This document shows, in pieces, positions 24,066 to 32,937 of a DNA stretch of 64,000 nt. A model generated the notes under the pieces. The model worked only from the letters and a program-made list of their open reading frames with translations. It did not search any database and was not told the origin of the DNA. The first letter of the stretch is position 1, and every line of letters starts with the position of its first letter. Both the position numbers and the translations under genes were made by a program. This DNA comes from a virus, in the IMG/VR virus record IMGVR_UViG_3300045116_000678, positions 18,903 to 82,902 of that record; one strand, 5' to 3'.

Positions 24066-25840
24066 GCTGGCAGTGCCTCCAGGCCTTCCGGTGCGATGTC
24101 GGCCACCTGCTCTTCGGCGGGCGGCGCCACGCCGCGCTTGACCAGGAACTCGCGAGCAAGGCGGCGCAGGTGCCCTTCCCCGGTCTCGATGCGCTCAGCG
24201 AGCGCCGTGTCCGGGTTCCGCACGTTCTCGATCTGCTCCCGCTTCACGCCGAGCACCTCGGCCATGATCGGGTCGGCGCCGCTGTCCGACAGCAGGAAGT
24301 ACGCGGCGCAGTGGTCTTCCTGCCCGTCGCGGTGCAGCCGGCCCATGCACTGCTCGTGCACCCCCGGACTCCAGTCGAGCTCGCCGAAGACGGCGATGCG
24401 CGCGTAGCCCTGCAACCCGTCGACGCCGGCGCCGGAGCGCAGCGACATCATCAGGACGCGCGACTCGCCGGACAGGAACTGCCGCACCGCCTCATCCTTC
24501 TGGGCGGCCGACTCGCTGCCTGTGTACAGCACTGGCTCGTACTCGGCCAGCGCTTCGGCCCAGATGTCATAGACGGCGCGGTGCCAGCCGAACAGGACGA
24601 CGGGCTCGCCGCTCTCCAGCAGCAGCTTCACGAACTCGGCCACGTACGGCGCCTTCGCGATGCCGGTGGCCTGGCGCATCAGGGCATCGAACTCGCCCGC
24701 GGCCTGCATCTTCTGGCCGCGGTGCGACTCGCCGGCCTGCAGCACGATGCGCGCGAGCGCCACAGCGTCGCTCTTCAGGGCCTCCAGCGCCTTCTCGTCG
24801 GCGTCGATCTCGTGGATGATCTTCTCCAGCGGCGGGAGCTCGCGGCCGACGTCGGCGCGCGTGCGGCGCAGCATCAGGCCCTCGCGCCGCAGGTAGGCGC
24901 CGAATTCCTTGGCGTCGTCCAGGCGCGAGTTTCCGCCGGGCGCCGGCGCGCACCATTCGCGGATGAACTCGTCGTGCTCGCCAAGTGCGCCCGGGCACAC
25001 CACGTCCAGCACGTTGAAGAACTCGCTGCCGTAGTTGTAGATGGGGGTGGCGCTCAGGACGATGCGCTTCTTCGCCCGCTCGGCCACGTATTTGCACGCG
25101 ATGTAGATGGCGCTGCCGCTGCTGCGAAGCTGCTGCCCCTCATCGAACACCACGAACTGCACCTTGCCGGCCAGCTCGTCCGCCCAGCCACGCAGCTTGT
25201 GGTAGCTGGTGACGATCACGTCGGGGAGCATCGGCGGCAGCAGTTCTTGCTGCGCGGCGGGTTGCTTGCCTCGACCCTTGGGCGTCAGGTCGTAGGGCGT
25301 GCCCTTCTTCAGGATGTGCACGTTGAGGTGCGGCGCGAAGCGCTGCAGCATCTTCTTCCACTGGCGCGGCAGGTGCGCCGGGCATACGACCAGCGCAGGA
25401 AGGCGCCCCGGCTGGACAATCGCGGCGATCGCCGACACGGTCTTGCCCAAGCCGACGTCGTCGGCCAGGATGTAGCCGTCACGGACGTCGAGCATCTGCG
25501 CCGCCAGGACCTGGTATTCCCGTGCGGGCTCGGCCAGCGGCAGCGCCGGCGCGGCGACATAGCCAGCGAGCAGCTCGGCCAGGGCCTTCTCCGCCGCCTT
25601 GTGACGCTCGGTCAGGCCCGCGAGGATGTCTGGCCGGTCGACCTCCATCGGGAACCGGTCCAGAAACCACGCCAGCTCCCGCGTGTTCTCCGCGGATGCC
25701 GACAGGTGGATGTGCTCGCCGGCCACCTGGGGCGCGCGCGGGAATACGCGCTTCAGGCGCGTGCGCACGTGCGGCTCGCAGGTGATGCGCCACCGCTCAA
25801 GGGCGGGGACGTAGGTCACGGTGCCATAGGTCTTGCTCAA
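24062..25840 (-). CDS. SNF2-family helicase
   Basis: 592 residues. I chose the TTG at 25840: it overlaps the previous stop (TTGA) and follows AGAGGGG, whereas the longer frame shadows the nuclease gene. Motifs: ADDVGLGKT (Walker A, 126-134), VFDEGQ (motif II, 231-236), VLSATPIYN (motif III, 261-269), and a C-terminal motif-VI QCMGRLHRDGQ. The motif-II sequence DEGQ instead of DEAH is seen in phage SNF2 proteins. It is an ATP-driven DNA translocase coupled to the small nuclease upstream, probably for replication or recombination. Confidence 0.88.
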   Translation of the reverse strand: MSKTYGTVTYVPALERWRITCEPHVRTRLKRVFPRAPQVAGEHIHLSASAENTRELAWFLDRFPMEVDRPDILAGLTERHKAAEKALAELLAGYVAAPALPLAEPAREYQVLAAQMLDVRDGYILADDVGLGKTVSAIAAIVQPGRLPALVVCPAHLPRQWKKMLQRFAPHLNVHILKKGTPYDLTPKGRGKQPAAQQELLPPMLPDVIVTSYHKLRGWADELAGKVQFVVFDEGQQLRSSGSAIYIACKYVAERAKKRIVLSATPIYNYGSEFFNVLDVVCPGALGEHDEFIREWCAPAPGGNSRLDDAKEFGAYLRREGLMLRRTRADVGRELPPLEKIIHEIDADEKALEALKSDAVALARIVLQAGESHRGQKMQAAGEFDALMRQATGIAKAPYVAEFVKLLLESGEPVVLFGWHRAVYDIWAEALAEYEPVLYTGSESAAQKDEAVRQFLSGESRVLMMSLRSGAGVDGLQGYARIAVFGELDWSPGVHEQCMGRLHRDGQEDHCAAYFLLSDSGADPIMAEVLGVKREQIENVRNPDTALAERIETGEGHLRRLAREFLVKRGVAPPAEEQVADIAPEGLEALPA

Positions 25841-26226
25841 AATGCTGCCCCTCTGAGGTGGAGTACCTGAATCTGCTTGTCGTTCTCTTTCGAGACGTAC
25901 CGAGGAGCCGTACGGCCCCAGTGGCGCGCGGCGACCAGCACCACGGCCGAGACGTCGTCGCGCTTGAGGTACCTCGCGCACTGGCCGAGCGCCTGGCTCA
26001 ATGACCCCTTGGTCTTGGCCTCGATGACGATGCCGGTCGGCAACAGGAAGTCGAAGCGGTCGTCAGGGCCTGCCACGAACTCGTGTTGGAACTCCAGGCC
26101 GGCTTCGGTGAGCACCTTGCTGATGCCGCTGTGGAGATCGACCTCGTCCGCAAAGCGGTAGGCGAAGCGCGGCAGTTCTTGCGTCACGCGGCGCAGCACG
26201 AGAGGATTGGGCTTCAAGGCGGTCAC
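25837..26226 (-). CDS. small PD-(D/E)XK-like nuclease
   Basis: 129 residues. DRFDFLLPTG then IVIEAKTKGS gives Asp59 ... Glu69-Ala-Lys71, the D-x(n)-ExK core of PD-(D/E)XK nucleases. The fold resembles VRR-NUC or Holliday-resolvase-type domains. It overlaps the SNF2 start, so nuclease and motor are probably made together and may act as a complex. Confidence 0.65.
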   Translation of the reverse strand: MTALKPNPLVLRRVTQELPRFAYRFADEVDLHSGISKVLTEAGLEFQHEFVAGPDDRFDFLLPTGIVIEAKTKGSLSQALGQCARYLKRDDVSAVVLVAARHWGRTAPRYVSKENDKQIQVLHLRGAAF

Positions 26227-26717
26227 GCGAACACCCCCAGGATCTCGCCTGTCTCAGGGTCCACCTGCACGCGCTCCCAGTCCTCGTAGGTCATGAAGGT
26301 GACGCCGAGCTCCGTGGCGGCGAATGCCGTGACGCGCTCGATCAGGTCGCTGTAGCCCTTCACGCCCAGGTCCTCGGTGCTCACGCGCAGGCGCCGACGC
26401 ACCTTCTTGCCCGTCAACGGGTTCCGGGTCGTGAGGGTCTTGAAGCCCAGGTAGGTGGCGCGGAAGTGCTCCTTCCAGACCTCCATGGAGAACTGCTGGC
26501 CATGCGGCCGCGCCTGGGCGGCGATCGTGCGCAGCACCAGCCCGTGGTAGTACTTCCGCTGGCGATCGGTCTTGGCATCCTCGTGCAGCCGCACCTCGAG
26601 TTCCAGCGCGTGGCCGGCCTCCCACTGCTTCTTGCAGAATGGGGCCAGGGACTGGTTGAGGCTCTGCCGAGCCTGCTCGGCGTCGCGCCAGACCAGATGA
26701 AGCGCACTGCCGGCCAT
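26223..26717 (-). CDS. NinB-like recombination protein
   Basis: 164 residues from the ATG at 26717. The pattern KTDRQRKYYHGLVLRTIAAQA, then WKEHFRATYLG and LGVTFMTYEDWE, is that of NinB/Orf, which binds ssDNA and helps replace RecFOR functions in phage recombination. Its start coincides with the stop of the RusA-like gene. Confidence 0.8.
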   Translation of the reverse strand: MAGSALHLVWRDAEQARQSLNQSLAPFCKKQWEAGHALELEVRLHEDAKTDRQRKYYHGLVLRTIAAQARPHGQQFSMEVWKEHFRATYLGFKTLTTRNPLTGKKVRRRLRVSTEDLGVKGYSDLIERVTAFAATELGVTFMTYEDWERVQVDPETGEILGVFA

Positions 26718-27094
26718 CAGCCCTCCCCTCCAGCGTCCACCTGCACCTCGACCGCCCACTGTCCGGCGCGGCCCTGCCGCTGGGCGTACTGCCATTCGAT
26801 GGAAGGATCCGCGTCATCGCGGCCCAGCCAGTGCGCCACGGCGTCCACGGGTGCCTTCAGTGCGCCGCGCAGGTTGTCGTGCTCATCGAGCGGCTGCCAG
26901 GTGCCCGTGGCGCCGGGCGGCGATACGCGCGTCATCAGGACGCGCACGGGCCCCGCTGGCGGGGTGCGCGTCGCCAGCGCCCAGGCGATCGCCGCGCGCT
27001 CTGCCTTGACGCGGCGGTGCCGCACCATGTGATGCTCGCGGGCGTTCTGCCCGTTGGTCGTGCGCAGGGGCACCCTGATGGAGATCGGCGTCAT
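26717..27094 (-). CDS. RusA-like Holliday junction resolvase
   Basis: 125 residues from the ATG at 27094 (MTPISIRVPL). The motif LDEHDNLRGALKAPVDAVAHW, with Asp70, Asp73 and Asp84, followed by GRDDADPSIE (Asp93/Asp94), matches the acidic metal-binding pattern of RusA-type resolvases. It would cut branched DNA before packaging. TGATG overlaps the upstream gene's stop. Confidence 0.65.
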   Translation of the reverse strand: MTPISIRVPLRTTNGQNAREHHMVRHRRVKAERAAIAWALATRTPPAGPVRVLMTRVSPPGATGTWQPLDEHDNLRGALKAPVDAVAHWLGRDDADPSIEWQYAQRQGRAGQWAVEVQVDAGGEG

Positions 27095-27381
27095 GCGTCG
27101 GCTGAAAAATGGCGCGGCCTGCGTGCACGGCGGCCGCTGGCCAGCGCGGGCACCTTGCTTGCCGGCTCGGTGAAGGGTTCCGGAACGGCGATGCCGCAGT
27201 CGGCGAGTGCCGCATCCAGGTCCTGCAGCAGCCCACCGAAGTACTCCGGGCACTCGGTCTGCAGCTGGTCGGCTCGCCAGCGGGCGTAGCCGGCGTCCAG
27301 CTCAGCGAACCAGGTGAGGTGCTGCAACTGCGCCGCGCGGGCCGCGGCGGGGTCGATCACTTCAGCTCGCGACACGGTCAT
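27091..27381 (-). CDS. small phage protein, unknown
   Basis: 96 residues from the ATG at 27381 (MTVSRAEVIDPAAARAAQ). Helical, Ala/Gln/Asp-rich, with an Arg-rich C-terminal tail. Overlaps both neighbours by 4 bases. No family recognised. Confidence 0.5.
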   Translation of the reverse strand: MTVSRAEVIDPAAARAAQLQHLTWFAELDAGYARWRADQLQTECPEYFGGLLQDLDAALADCGIAVPEPFTEPASKVPALASGRRARRPRHFSADA

Positions 27382-27830
27382 GCTGCGACGGCCTCCAGCA
27401 ACCCTTCGAAGTCGTGCCAGCGGACGTCGCCGCGGCGCAACTTCAGGTCGAGCTCGCAAGCCGCGTCGATCACGCTGCGGCGCTGCAACGCGGGCAGCAG
27501 CCGCTCGCAGGCGTCAAGGCCGGCGGCGATCGATGCGCGCCGCTCGGGCGTGATGGTGGCCACCTCGGCCTGCTCGTAGAGGGCGTTCGCCGCGCCGCGA
27601 AGGATCCGCAGCTCGGGCTGCTCGTGATCGACGCCATCCCGCACGGCCGCGCCGAGGATCACCCAGAAGATGCGTCCGGCGGCGTTCACGAAGGCGTGGC
27701 CGTCGTCGCCCATGATCGCGTGGATCTGCGCGCGCACGCCGTCGTCGCGCCAGTTCTTCTCGATGAGCGCGCGGGCGATGAGGCCGACGCCGGCCGGCGC
27801 ACGCCCGAAGGTTCGAGCCTGGCGCTTCAT
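27378..27830 (-). CDS. small phage protein, unknown
   Basis: 150 residues from the ATG at 27830 (MKRQARTFGRAPAGVG). All-helical with regularly spaced Ala/Leu and a WRDDGVRAQIHAIMGDDGHAF stretch near the start. Soluble, no motif recognised. Part of the overlapped leftward operon. Confidence 0.5.
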   Translation of the reverse strand: MKRQARTFGRAPAGVGLIARALIEKNWRDDGVRAQIHAIMGDDGHAFVNAAGRIFWVILGAAVRDGVDHEQPELRILRGAANALYEQAEVATITPERRASIAAGLDACERLLPALQRRSVIDAACELDLKLRRGDVRWHDFEGLLEAVAA

Positions 27831-28000
27831 ATGCGGGCTCCCCGCCGGGGCAGGCCTGCAAAGGTCGTGGCGCGTTTGCGCGGCCGCACTGCGTGCGTCA
27901 GGTCGCCCGTGGTCTGCAGCGCGGTGATGATGGCGTGCTCCGGCACGTAGCGCCCGCGGCGCACGGCGTTCAGCAGCTGGTTGGCCTGTTGGCGGGTCAT
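27827..28000 (-). CDS. very small phage protein
   Basis: 57 residues from the ATG at 28000 (MTRQQANQLLNAVRRGRY). Basic and helical, with an Arg/Lys-rich C-terminal half, overlapping its neighbours by 4 bases on both sides. Below the length often used for gene calling. A nucleic-acid-binding accessory role is possible. Confidence 0.45.
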   Translation of the reverse strand: MTRQQANQLLNAVRRGRYVPEHAIITALQTTGDLTHAVRPRKRATTFAGLPRRGARI

Positions 28001-28215
28001 GCTGTCTCGGGTTCGGGGTGGAAGGCGGTGTCGTTGGCGGCGGCCGCTGCGGCGAAGTGCTCGGCACACACGGCCAGCCGGGCGCGGTGCATGTCGGCGT
28101 AGCGCGCGAGGTGGGCGCGGCCCTCTGCGGGCAGCACCGCGCGAGCGACGTTGTTGGCCGTCATCAGTTCGCGCTGGGCATCCACGGCCATGGCCGCCAC
28201 GTCGGTGAGCTTCAT
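27997..28215 (-). CDS. small phage protein, unknown
   Basis: 72 residues (MKLTDVAAMAVDAQREL). Helical and Ala-rich. Overlaps the replication gene's stop. No family recognised. Confidence 0.45.
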   Translation of the reverse strand: MKLTDVAAMAVDAQRELMTANNVARAVLPAEGRAHLARYADMHRARLAVCAEHFAAAAAANDTAFHPEPETA

Positions 28216-29153
28216 GCGGGTACTCCTTGGCGTTGTTCCACCGCCTGCCGCACACGGGCCGTGTACTGGGCGAAGGTCTCGCGGTTGGCGCTGAGGTCGT
28301 GCTCGTTCCAGCGACCCAGGCCGAGCTCGTCACCCTTGGCCTCGATGCTGGTGCGCGTGTCGTCCCAGGGCTTCTGCGGCATGCCGGCGCCGGCGGCGAT
28401 GGCTGTGGCCTCGCCCAACTGCCGCTTCACGATGCCCAGCAGGTAGGCCATGCCCTTCGGCGGCGTGGCCTTCACGCACGTCTCGGCGGCGGCCTCGAAC
28501 ACCTCCACCGGCACGCCCTTGTCGATGAGGGCCTGCAGCTCGGGATGGCTCGGGTTCACGCCGGTGACGCCCTTGGCCTTGATCGCCCGGCAGATCTCTC
28601 CGGCTTTCGTCGGCGTAGCCGAAACACCCCCACCCAGCGGCGGTAGATCTTTGTGGGGGGTATCTACTTGGGTATTGGTTCCGGTTCCGGTTCCGGTTCC
28701 GGTGTCGGGCACCCCGGGTGACTCCGGCTGGTGTCCTGTCGTTGTCCCGCGGGACACGGGCGGGACGGCGGCAGGCTTCCCACGGTTTCGGCTGCGGCGT
28801 TCCGACTCCTTCCGGCGGTACGCCAGCATCTCGTGCACGCGCTCCGCGAGGGTGTCGTGATAGAGGCGGCCGTCCTCCGCCAGCCACCAGCCGCGCATCA
28901 TCACCTCGCGCATGGTGTTCCACGCCCTGACAGGGATGCGGCACTTCGCGCGGATGACGGCCTCGTCGTTCGGCAGCGAGCCGCACGGCACCTGCGTCCA
29001 GGCGACCATCCACATCATGAGCAGCGCGTGCTGCGCCATAGGGACTTCTGCCGCCAGATCCCAGGTGTCGGACTGCTCCACTCGCTCGTAGTCGAGTTCG
29101 AAGCGCCAGCCCTTCGCGCGGGTGTCAGCGGGATATGGAACGGGGCGCGTCAC
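28212..29153 (-). CDS. DUF1376/DnaT-like replication protein
   Basis: 313 residues, GTG start at 29153. It lies where GGGGAC precedes, and the longer frame runs into the PP-loop gene. The N-terminal ~110 residues (WRFELDYERVEQSDTWDLAAEVPMAQHALLMMW, read in parts) match the winged-helix domain of phage replication initiators of the DUF1376 type. A Gly/Thr hexamer-repeat linker (DTGTGTGTGTN) and a helical C-terminal domain follow (FEAAAETCVKATPPKGMAYL), which may load the host helicase. Confidence 0.65.
   Translation of the reverse strand: MTRPVPYPADTRAKGWRFELDYERVEQSDTWDLAAEVPMAQHALLMMWMVAWTQVPCGSLPNDEAVIRAKCRIPVRAWNTMREVMMRGWWLAEDGRLYHDTLAERVHEMLAYRRKESERRSRNRGKPAAVPPVSRGTTTGHQPESPGVPDTGTGTGTGTNTQVDTPHKDLPPLGGGVSATPTKAGEICRAIKAKGVTGVNPSHPELQALIDKGVPVEVFEAAAETCVKATPPKGMAYLLGIVKRQLGEATAIAAGAGMPQKPWDDTRTSIEAKGDELGLGRWNEHDLSANRETFAQYTARVRQAVEQRQGVPA
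28677..28703 (-). repeat. (GGTTCC)4 hexamer repeat
   Basis: Four in-frame copies of GGTTCC plus GGT, read on the plus strand, encode the Gly/Thr linker of the replication protein. Multiples of six cannot frameshift the gene, so slippage would only change linker length. Confidence 0.85.
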
Positions 29154-29154
29154 A

Positions 29155-30033
29155 TCAGTCCCCACAGAAGCACGGCAGGGCTTCCTGCTCTGGATCGAAC
29201 ATATCCACTTGCTCGGTGGCGAAGCGCGCAAGTTCGGCGTAGCTCGGGCCGTCCTTCGTGAATCTGGCTGCCCGGCTCGACTTCGGCTCCTTGCTCTTAG
29301 TCTCGGCCTCCATACGGGCCCACCAGACGACCCGACCAGGTCGCTCGGCAATGAGGCTCAGTCGCTGCGCCGGAGGCTTGAGGAAGCAGAGGTCGCAGTT
29401 CCCGGCCAGCGTCCGCCCGTTTAGCGAAATCAGCTCAAGGTTGAAGGGCTGGGCCGCCCAGAACTCGCCTACGTCGCCAACGGCGATGCCGGCATCGGCC
29501 AGCGGGATGCACATCGTTTCCCTGGAGTTTTCGGTCGACGCTCCACGGTTTCTGATCTTGGCGACTCGGCGCTGCTCATCGGCGCGGATCCCGATGAACT
29601 GGTCCCAGCCGTCTGCCAGGTCCCACCAACCGAGGGACTTCAGGTAGCGGTGCATCGTGCGGATCTTGAGTTCGACGGTGCAGAAGCGGGTGACCGGGTT
29701 GGGCAGGAAACTGCGTGCGCGGATGAGCGCCTCGAATGGCTCGCCATCACGGCTTGCGGTGTCGAAGTCCACCACCTCGAAGCGGTGCTCTCCCTCTGCG
29801 TGGCGGTACTCGAGCCAGACGATGGTGATGCCCCATCGCCGCCCGCATTCGCGGACGAATCGCAAGGTGGCCTCGTCCTCCCGGCCGGTGTTGGCGAAAC
29901 ACACGATCAGCCACCGTTCGATGTCCTCGCGCGTGTTCGCCTGCAGCACCCGCCACAACATGTAGGCACTGGTGCGCCCGCCGCTAAAACTAAGGCAGGT
30001 GGGGCCGGTCAGCTTGAATGGGTCGAGACTCAA
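29155..30033 (-). CDS. PP-loop enzyme, PAPS-reductase-like
   Basis: 292 residues. I chose the TTG at 30033, preceded by GGGGGAG and overlapping the upstream stop as TTGA. It has the PP-loop SFSGGRTSAYM near the start, FANTGREDEATLRF, and a Cys-rich region (CDLCFLKPP). Proteins of this PAPS reductase/ATP-pyrophosphatase superfamily are common in phages. The Cys pair could bind an Fe-S cluster or zinc. The substrate is unknown. It might act in nucleotide or DNA modification, given the two methyltransferases next to it. Confidence 0.75.
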   Translation of the reverse strand: MSLDPFKLTGPTCLSFSGGRTSAYMLWRVLQANTREDIERWLIVCFANTGREDEATLRFVRECGRRWGITIVWLEYRHAEGEHRFEVVDFDTASRDGEPFEALIRARSFLPNPVTRFCTVELKIRTMHRYLKSLGWWDLADGWDQFIGIRADEQRRVAKIRNRGASTENSRETMCIPLADAGIAVGDVGEFWAAQPFNLELISLNGRTLAGNCDLCFLKPPAQRLSLIAERPGRVVWWARMEAETKSKEPKSSRAARFTKDGPSYAELARFATEQVDMFDPEQEALPCFCGD

Positions 30034-30548
30034 GAAGGCTCCCCCAGATACTCGCGCCACGGCACAACAGTGCCGTCAACCTTGAACCCCCAGCCGCGCG
30101 AAGGGCCCCAGGTGAAAAAGAGCGTGTAGACGCCCTGTGGCGGCACGTAGTCGATCCGGTGGAACGTGTCGATGGACAGGGCCACGGTGTCGCCGGCCTT
30201 CCGGAGGCGCACACCGTCGAACTCCTCCCGGCGCTGCTCGCCATAGAAGTGCATCAGGATGCACGAGCGGGACGGCCACGGGTGGCCGTGCTCGTGTTCA
30301 TCGTCGTCGGCGCGCAGGATCTTGTGGATGCGCATGCTTGGCAACTTGGGCCAGCGGGCTGGGGTCTGATCGCCGTTTTTGTCCTTGCCGTAGCCGTTGA
30401 AAAGCCAGTACCGCTCCATGTAGGTGCTGGAACCGTCGCGCGATGTGATGTGCGTATACGGCGTGCGCTGGGCGCGGCGGATCAAGTAGGCGGCCACCGG
30501 CCGGCGGGAGACGATGAAGGCGGCGCACCGCCAGAGAAGGGTTTTCAT
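30030..30548 (-). CDS. cupin-like phage protein
   Basis: 172 residues from the ATG at 30548 (MKTLLWRCAAFIVSRR). A beta-rich middle contains DDDEHEHGHPWPS, a His-x-His cluster, and later IDTFHRIDYV with a Trp-rich C-terminus, suggesting a cupin-type metal site. It overlaps both neighbours. An enzymatic role is possible but not assignable. Confidence 0.5.
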   Translation of the reverse strand: MKTLLWRCAAFIVSRRPVAAYLIRRAQRTPYTHITSRDGSSTYMERYWLFNGYGKDKNGDQTPARWPKLPSMRIHKILRADDDEHEHGHPWPSRSCILMHFYGEQRREEFDGVRLRKAGDTVALSIDTFHRIDYVPPQGVYTLFFTWGPSRGWGFKVDGTVVPWREYLGEPS

Positions 30549-32176
30549 TGCTTGGTGAGCTTCATAAGGACCACGTCCACAGCGGTGCCGTCGAACTGGT
30601 TGGCGAGCACGGGGGACCACTCCATGGCGCCCGCAAGGAACCTCTTTCCGCGGGCCGACGCGGGCAGGACGGCCACCAGCACGCCACCAGGTGCCAGCAG
30701 CGATGCCGCGAGCTCCGTGTGCAACTTCCAGCGGCCTTCGGAGAACGGCGGGTTCATCACGATGCGGTCATAGCGCGGGCCGCAGGGCCAGTGGTGGTCG
30801 GCCCACAGCAGAAAGTCCGCCTCGATGACGTTGAAGCCCTTGGCGCGCAGGATCTGGCAATGCAGCGGCGCGATCTCCACGCAGGTGAGACGATCCTTGG
30901 GCAACAGGTCGGCGAGCCCGCCCTGCCCTGCGCTGGGCTCAAGGACGGTGTGATCCGGCGCGATCTGGGCCAGCTCGACAGCCGCCTGCGCCACGGCAGT
31001 GGGCGTGGGGTAGTACTGGTGCGCCTGCTGATCGGGAATGCACCCCGTGGCGACGATGGAGGCGATTGACTCGCCGGCGTTGTATGGAAACTGCCAGTAA
31101 TGCGACACCGGGGCACCGCCGATGGCGCGAAGCACCTCTTCGGCCTGCTTGCGCGCGGCCTTCTCGCCCTCGCCATAGTGGAATTGAAGCGCCATTGGCA
31201 CGTCGCGGTACCGCTCCGGCCACGCGCCAGGCAGACGCTCGCGGACCTGGCGCATGCCCGACAGCAGTTCAAGGACCGCGAACGGCAGAGGCCGGCCCAT
31301 CATCACCCAAGCCTTTGGCTTGCTCTTCGGCTTTGTGCGGAACTCCGCTGGAATAGCCAGCGGGTAAAGGTGCGCCAGGACCTGGTTGAGCCGGTAGGCC
31401 ATGTCCGGGTGCACCTCGAGGTGCGCGGTGCCGACCTTGTAGACCCGGATGCGTAGCGCTCCGGCGTCCAGGTTCAGCCATTTGCCATGCTCCCGCCGCG
31501 CCCGGTCCACCACGACTGAGGTGCTGTTCCAGCGCGGGGCATCGCGGCCCATGAACTTCGCGATGACGGCCCGCAAATCGTTGATGATGCCCGCGCGGCT
31601 GTGGTCCACCGAGCCGTAGCTGCTGACCACATAGGACAGGATCATTCGGCGGTTGAATCCCTCCGGCGCATTGGTGACGTGCGTGTGAGACAGAGCGCGA
31701 AAGATCCCGTCGACCCGCTCGGCGAAGAACTGGGCTCGCATATTCAGCAAGTCGCCGATCGTGGCGCGTACGGTGGCCGCCTCGAACTCGGGCGTCTCCC
31801 GCTTCATGATCTGCTCGTTCCACTCGTCACGGCGCTTCTGCGGCATTGCGTCCAGCACGTCGGTCAAAGCGAGAGCCTTGGACCAGTAGGCCGCGTTCAA
31901 AGCCGAGATGGCCCCCTCGGGGTCGAACAGCTGCCGGGCCGACGATTCGAGCGAGATGCGGCCGCGGTCGTCGGTGCGGTTGCCTTCCAGGAAGTAGTGC
32001 AGCACGCTGTTGTGCGCCTCACCCTTCATGAACGCTGACACCTCGCTGATGCGCGCGCGGTGGTGCTGGTAGGCGCCAAGCAATGGCTCCAGCGCATCGG
32101 TGGTCGTCGGTGCGAAGAACGTACTGTCCGACACGAACTCACCGGTTTCGGCTTCGACTGTTGCAACGGCAGTCAT
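30545..32176 (-). CDS. DUF4942 plus N6-adenine-type methyltransferase
   Basis: 543 residues from the ATG at 32176 (MTAVATVEAETGEF). The N-terminal ~300 residues match the DUF4942 domain seen in phage proteins. The C-terminal ~170 form a Rossmann methyltransferase: VLEPSAGQGGLADLL (SAM-binding motif I) and RIVMNPPFSEGRW (catalytic NPPF). It probably methylates adenine in DNA, for protection from restriction. It overlaps the second methyltransferase gene. Confidence 0.78.
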   Translation of the reverse strand: MTAVATVEAETGEFVSDSTFFAPTTTDALEPLLGAYQHHRARISEVSAFMKGEAHNSVLHYFLEGNRTDDRGRISLESSARQLFDPEGAISALNAAYWSKALALTDVLDAMPQKRRDEWNEQIMKRETPEFEAATVRATIGDLLNMRAQFFAERVDGIFRALSHTHVTNAPEGFNRRMILSYVVSSYGSVDHSRAGIINDLRAVIAKFMGRDAPRWNSTSVVVDRARREHGKWLNLDAGALRIRVYKVGTAHLEVHPDMAYRLNQVLAHLYPLAIPAEFRTKPKSKPKAWVMMGRPLPFAVLELLSGMRQVRERLPGAWPERYRDVPMALQFHYGEGEKAARKQAEEVLRAIGGAPVSHYWQFPYNAGESIASIVATGCIPDQQAHQYYPTPTAVAQAAVELAQIAPDHTVLEPSAGQGGLADLLPKDRLTCVEIAPLHCQILRAKGFNVIEADFLLWADHHWPCGPRYDRIVMNPPFSEGRWKLHTELAASLLAPGGVLVAVLPASARGKRFLAGAMEWSPVLANQFDGTAVDVVLMKLTKQ

Positions 32177-32937
32177 GCGGCCTCCAGGAGCAGCGACGGC
32201 TGCCGCAGGCGCTCGGCCTGCATGCGTTTGCAGTCTGGGTTGAGCTCGCACGCCGCCCACTGCATGCCCAGCATCTCGGCGGCAATGCCCGTGGACAGGG
32301 AGCCGGCGAACGGGTCGATCACGACGCCGCCCGGCGGCACGCTGTACCGCAGCAGCGGCGCCAGGATGCCGAGCGGCTTCTGGGTCGGGTGGACCGCGCT
32401 GCCGTGCTCGTTCGGCACGAACAAGACGCTGGTGGCCAGCTTCGGGCCGCCGTTCTCGCTGACATAGCTGCTCGCGTCGCCGCACGCGATCGCGCGCGTG
32501 TGCGTGGGCTTGGTCTTGCGGCGCACCGTCTTGGCCACGGCGTCAAGCGTGAACTGCGGCTGGTGGTACACCTCGGCCCAGGCGCCGCGGTAGAACATGA
32601 CAGCGTGCTCGTGGACGCGGCGGAAGCGGTCGGCGTGAAAGCCTGTGCCGTTCTGCTTCTCCCACACTACATCCTGGCTGTAGCGAAAGCCGTGTGCCTC
32701 CATCTCTGCGAAGACGGTGGCGAGGTAGCGCATGGAGCCGAAGACCCAGACCGACGCCGCCGGCTTCAGGACGCGCGCAACGTGCGCCATCCAGCCATCG
32801 CAGCGGCGATCCCACTCCAACGACGTGTCGCCGTAGGGCGGGTCGGTGACGCAGGCGTCGGCCGAGGCGTCTGGCCATGAAGCCATGAGCTCGCGGCAGT
32901 CGCCCCATTGGCAGCGGTTGAGCCATTGCTCCATCAC
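32173..32937 (-). CDS. DNA methyltransferase, N4/N6 class
   Basis: 254 residues. The catalytic motif TDPPYGDTSL (DPPY at 32-35) comes before the SAM-binding motif VIDPFAGSLSTG near residue 213, the order of the beta class. No target-recognition domain larger than the middle ~100 residues is seen. Likely phage self-methylation against host restriction. Confidence 0.85.
   Translation of the reverse strand: MMEQWLNRCQWGDCRELMASWPDASADACVTDPPYGDTSLEWDRRCDGWMAHVARVLKPAASVWVFGSMRYLATVFAEMEAHGFRYSQDVVWEKQNGTGFHADRFRRVHEHAVMFYRGAWAEVYHQPQFTLDAVAKTVRRKTKPTHTRAIACGDASSYVSENGGPKLATSVLFVPNEHGSAVHPTQKPLGILAPLLRYSVPPGGVVIDPFAGSLSTGIAAEMLGMQWAACELNPDCKRMQAERLRQPSLLLEAA

Noticed and set aside
24170-25870. 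566-residue plus-strand frame opposite the SNF2 gene
   Set aside because: Antisense shadow; the minus strand carries all SNF2 motifs in order.
28677-28703. Phase-variable repeat in the replication gene
   Set aside because: The unit is six bases, so slippage cannot change the frame.
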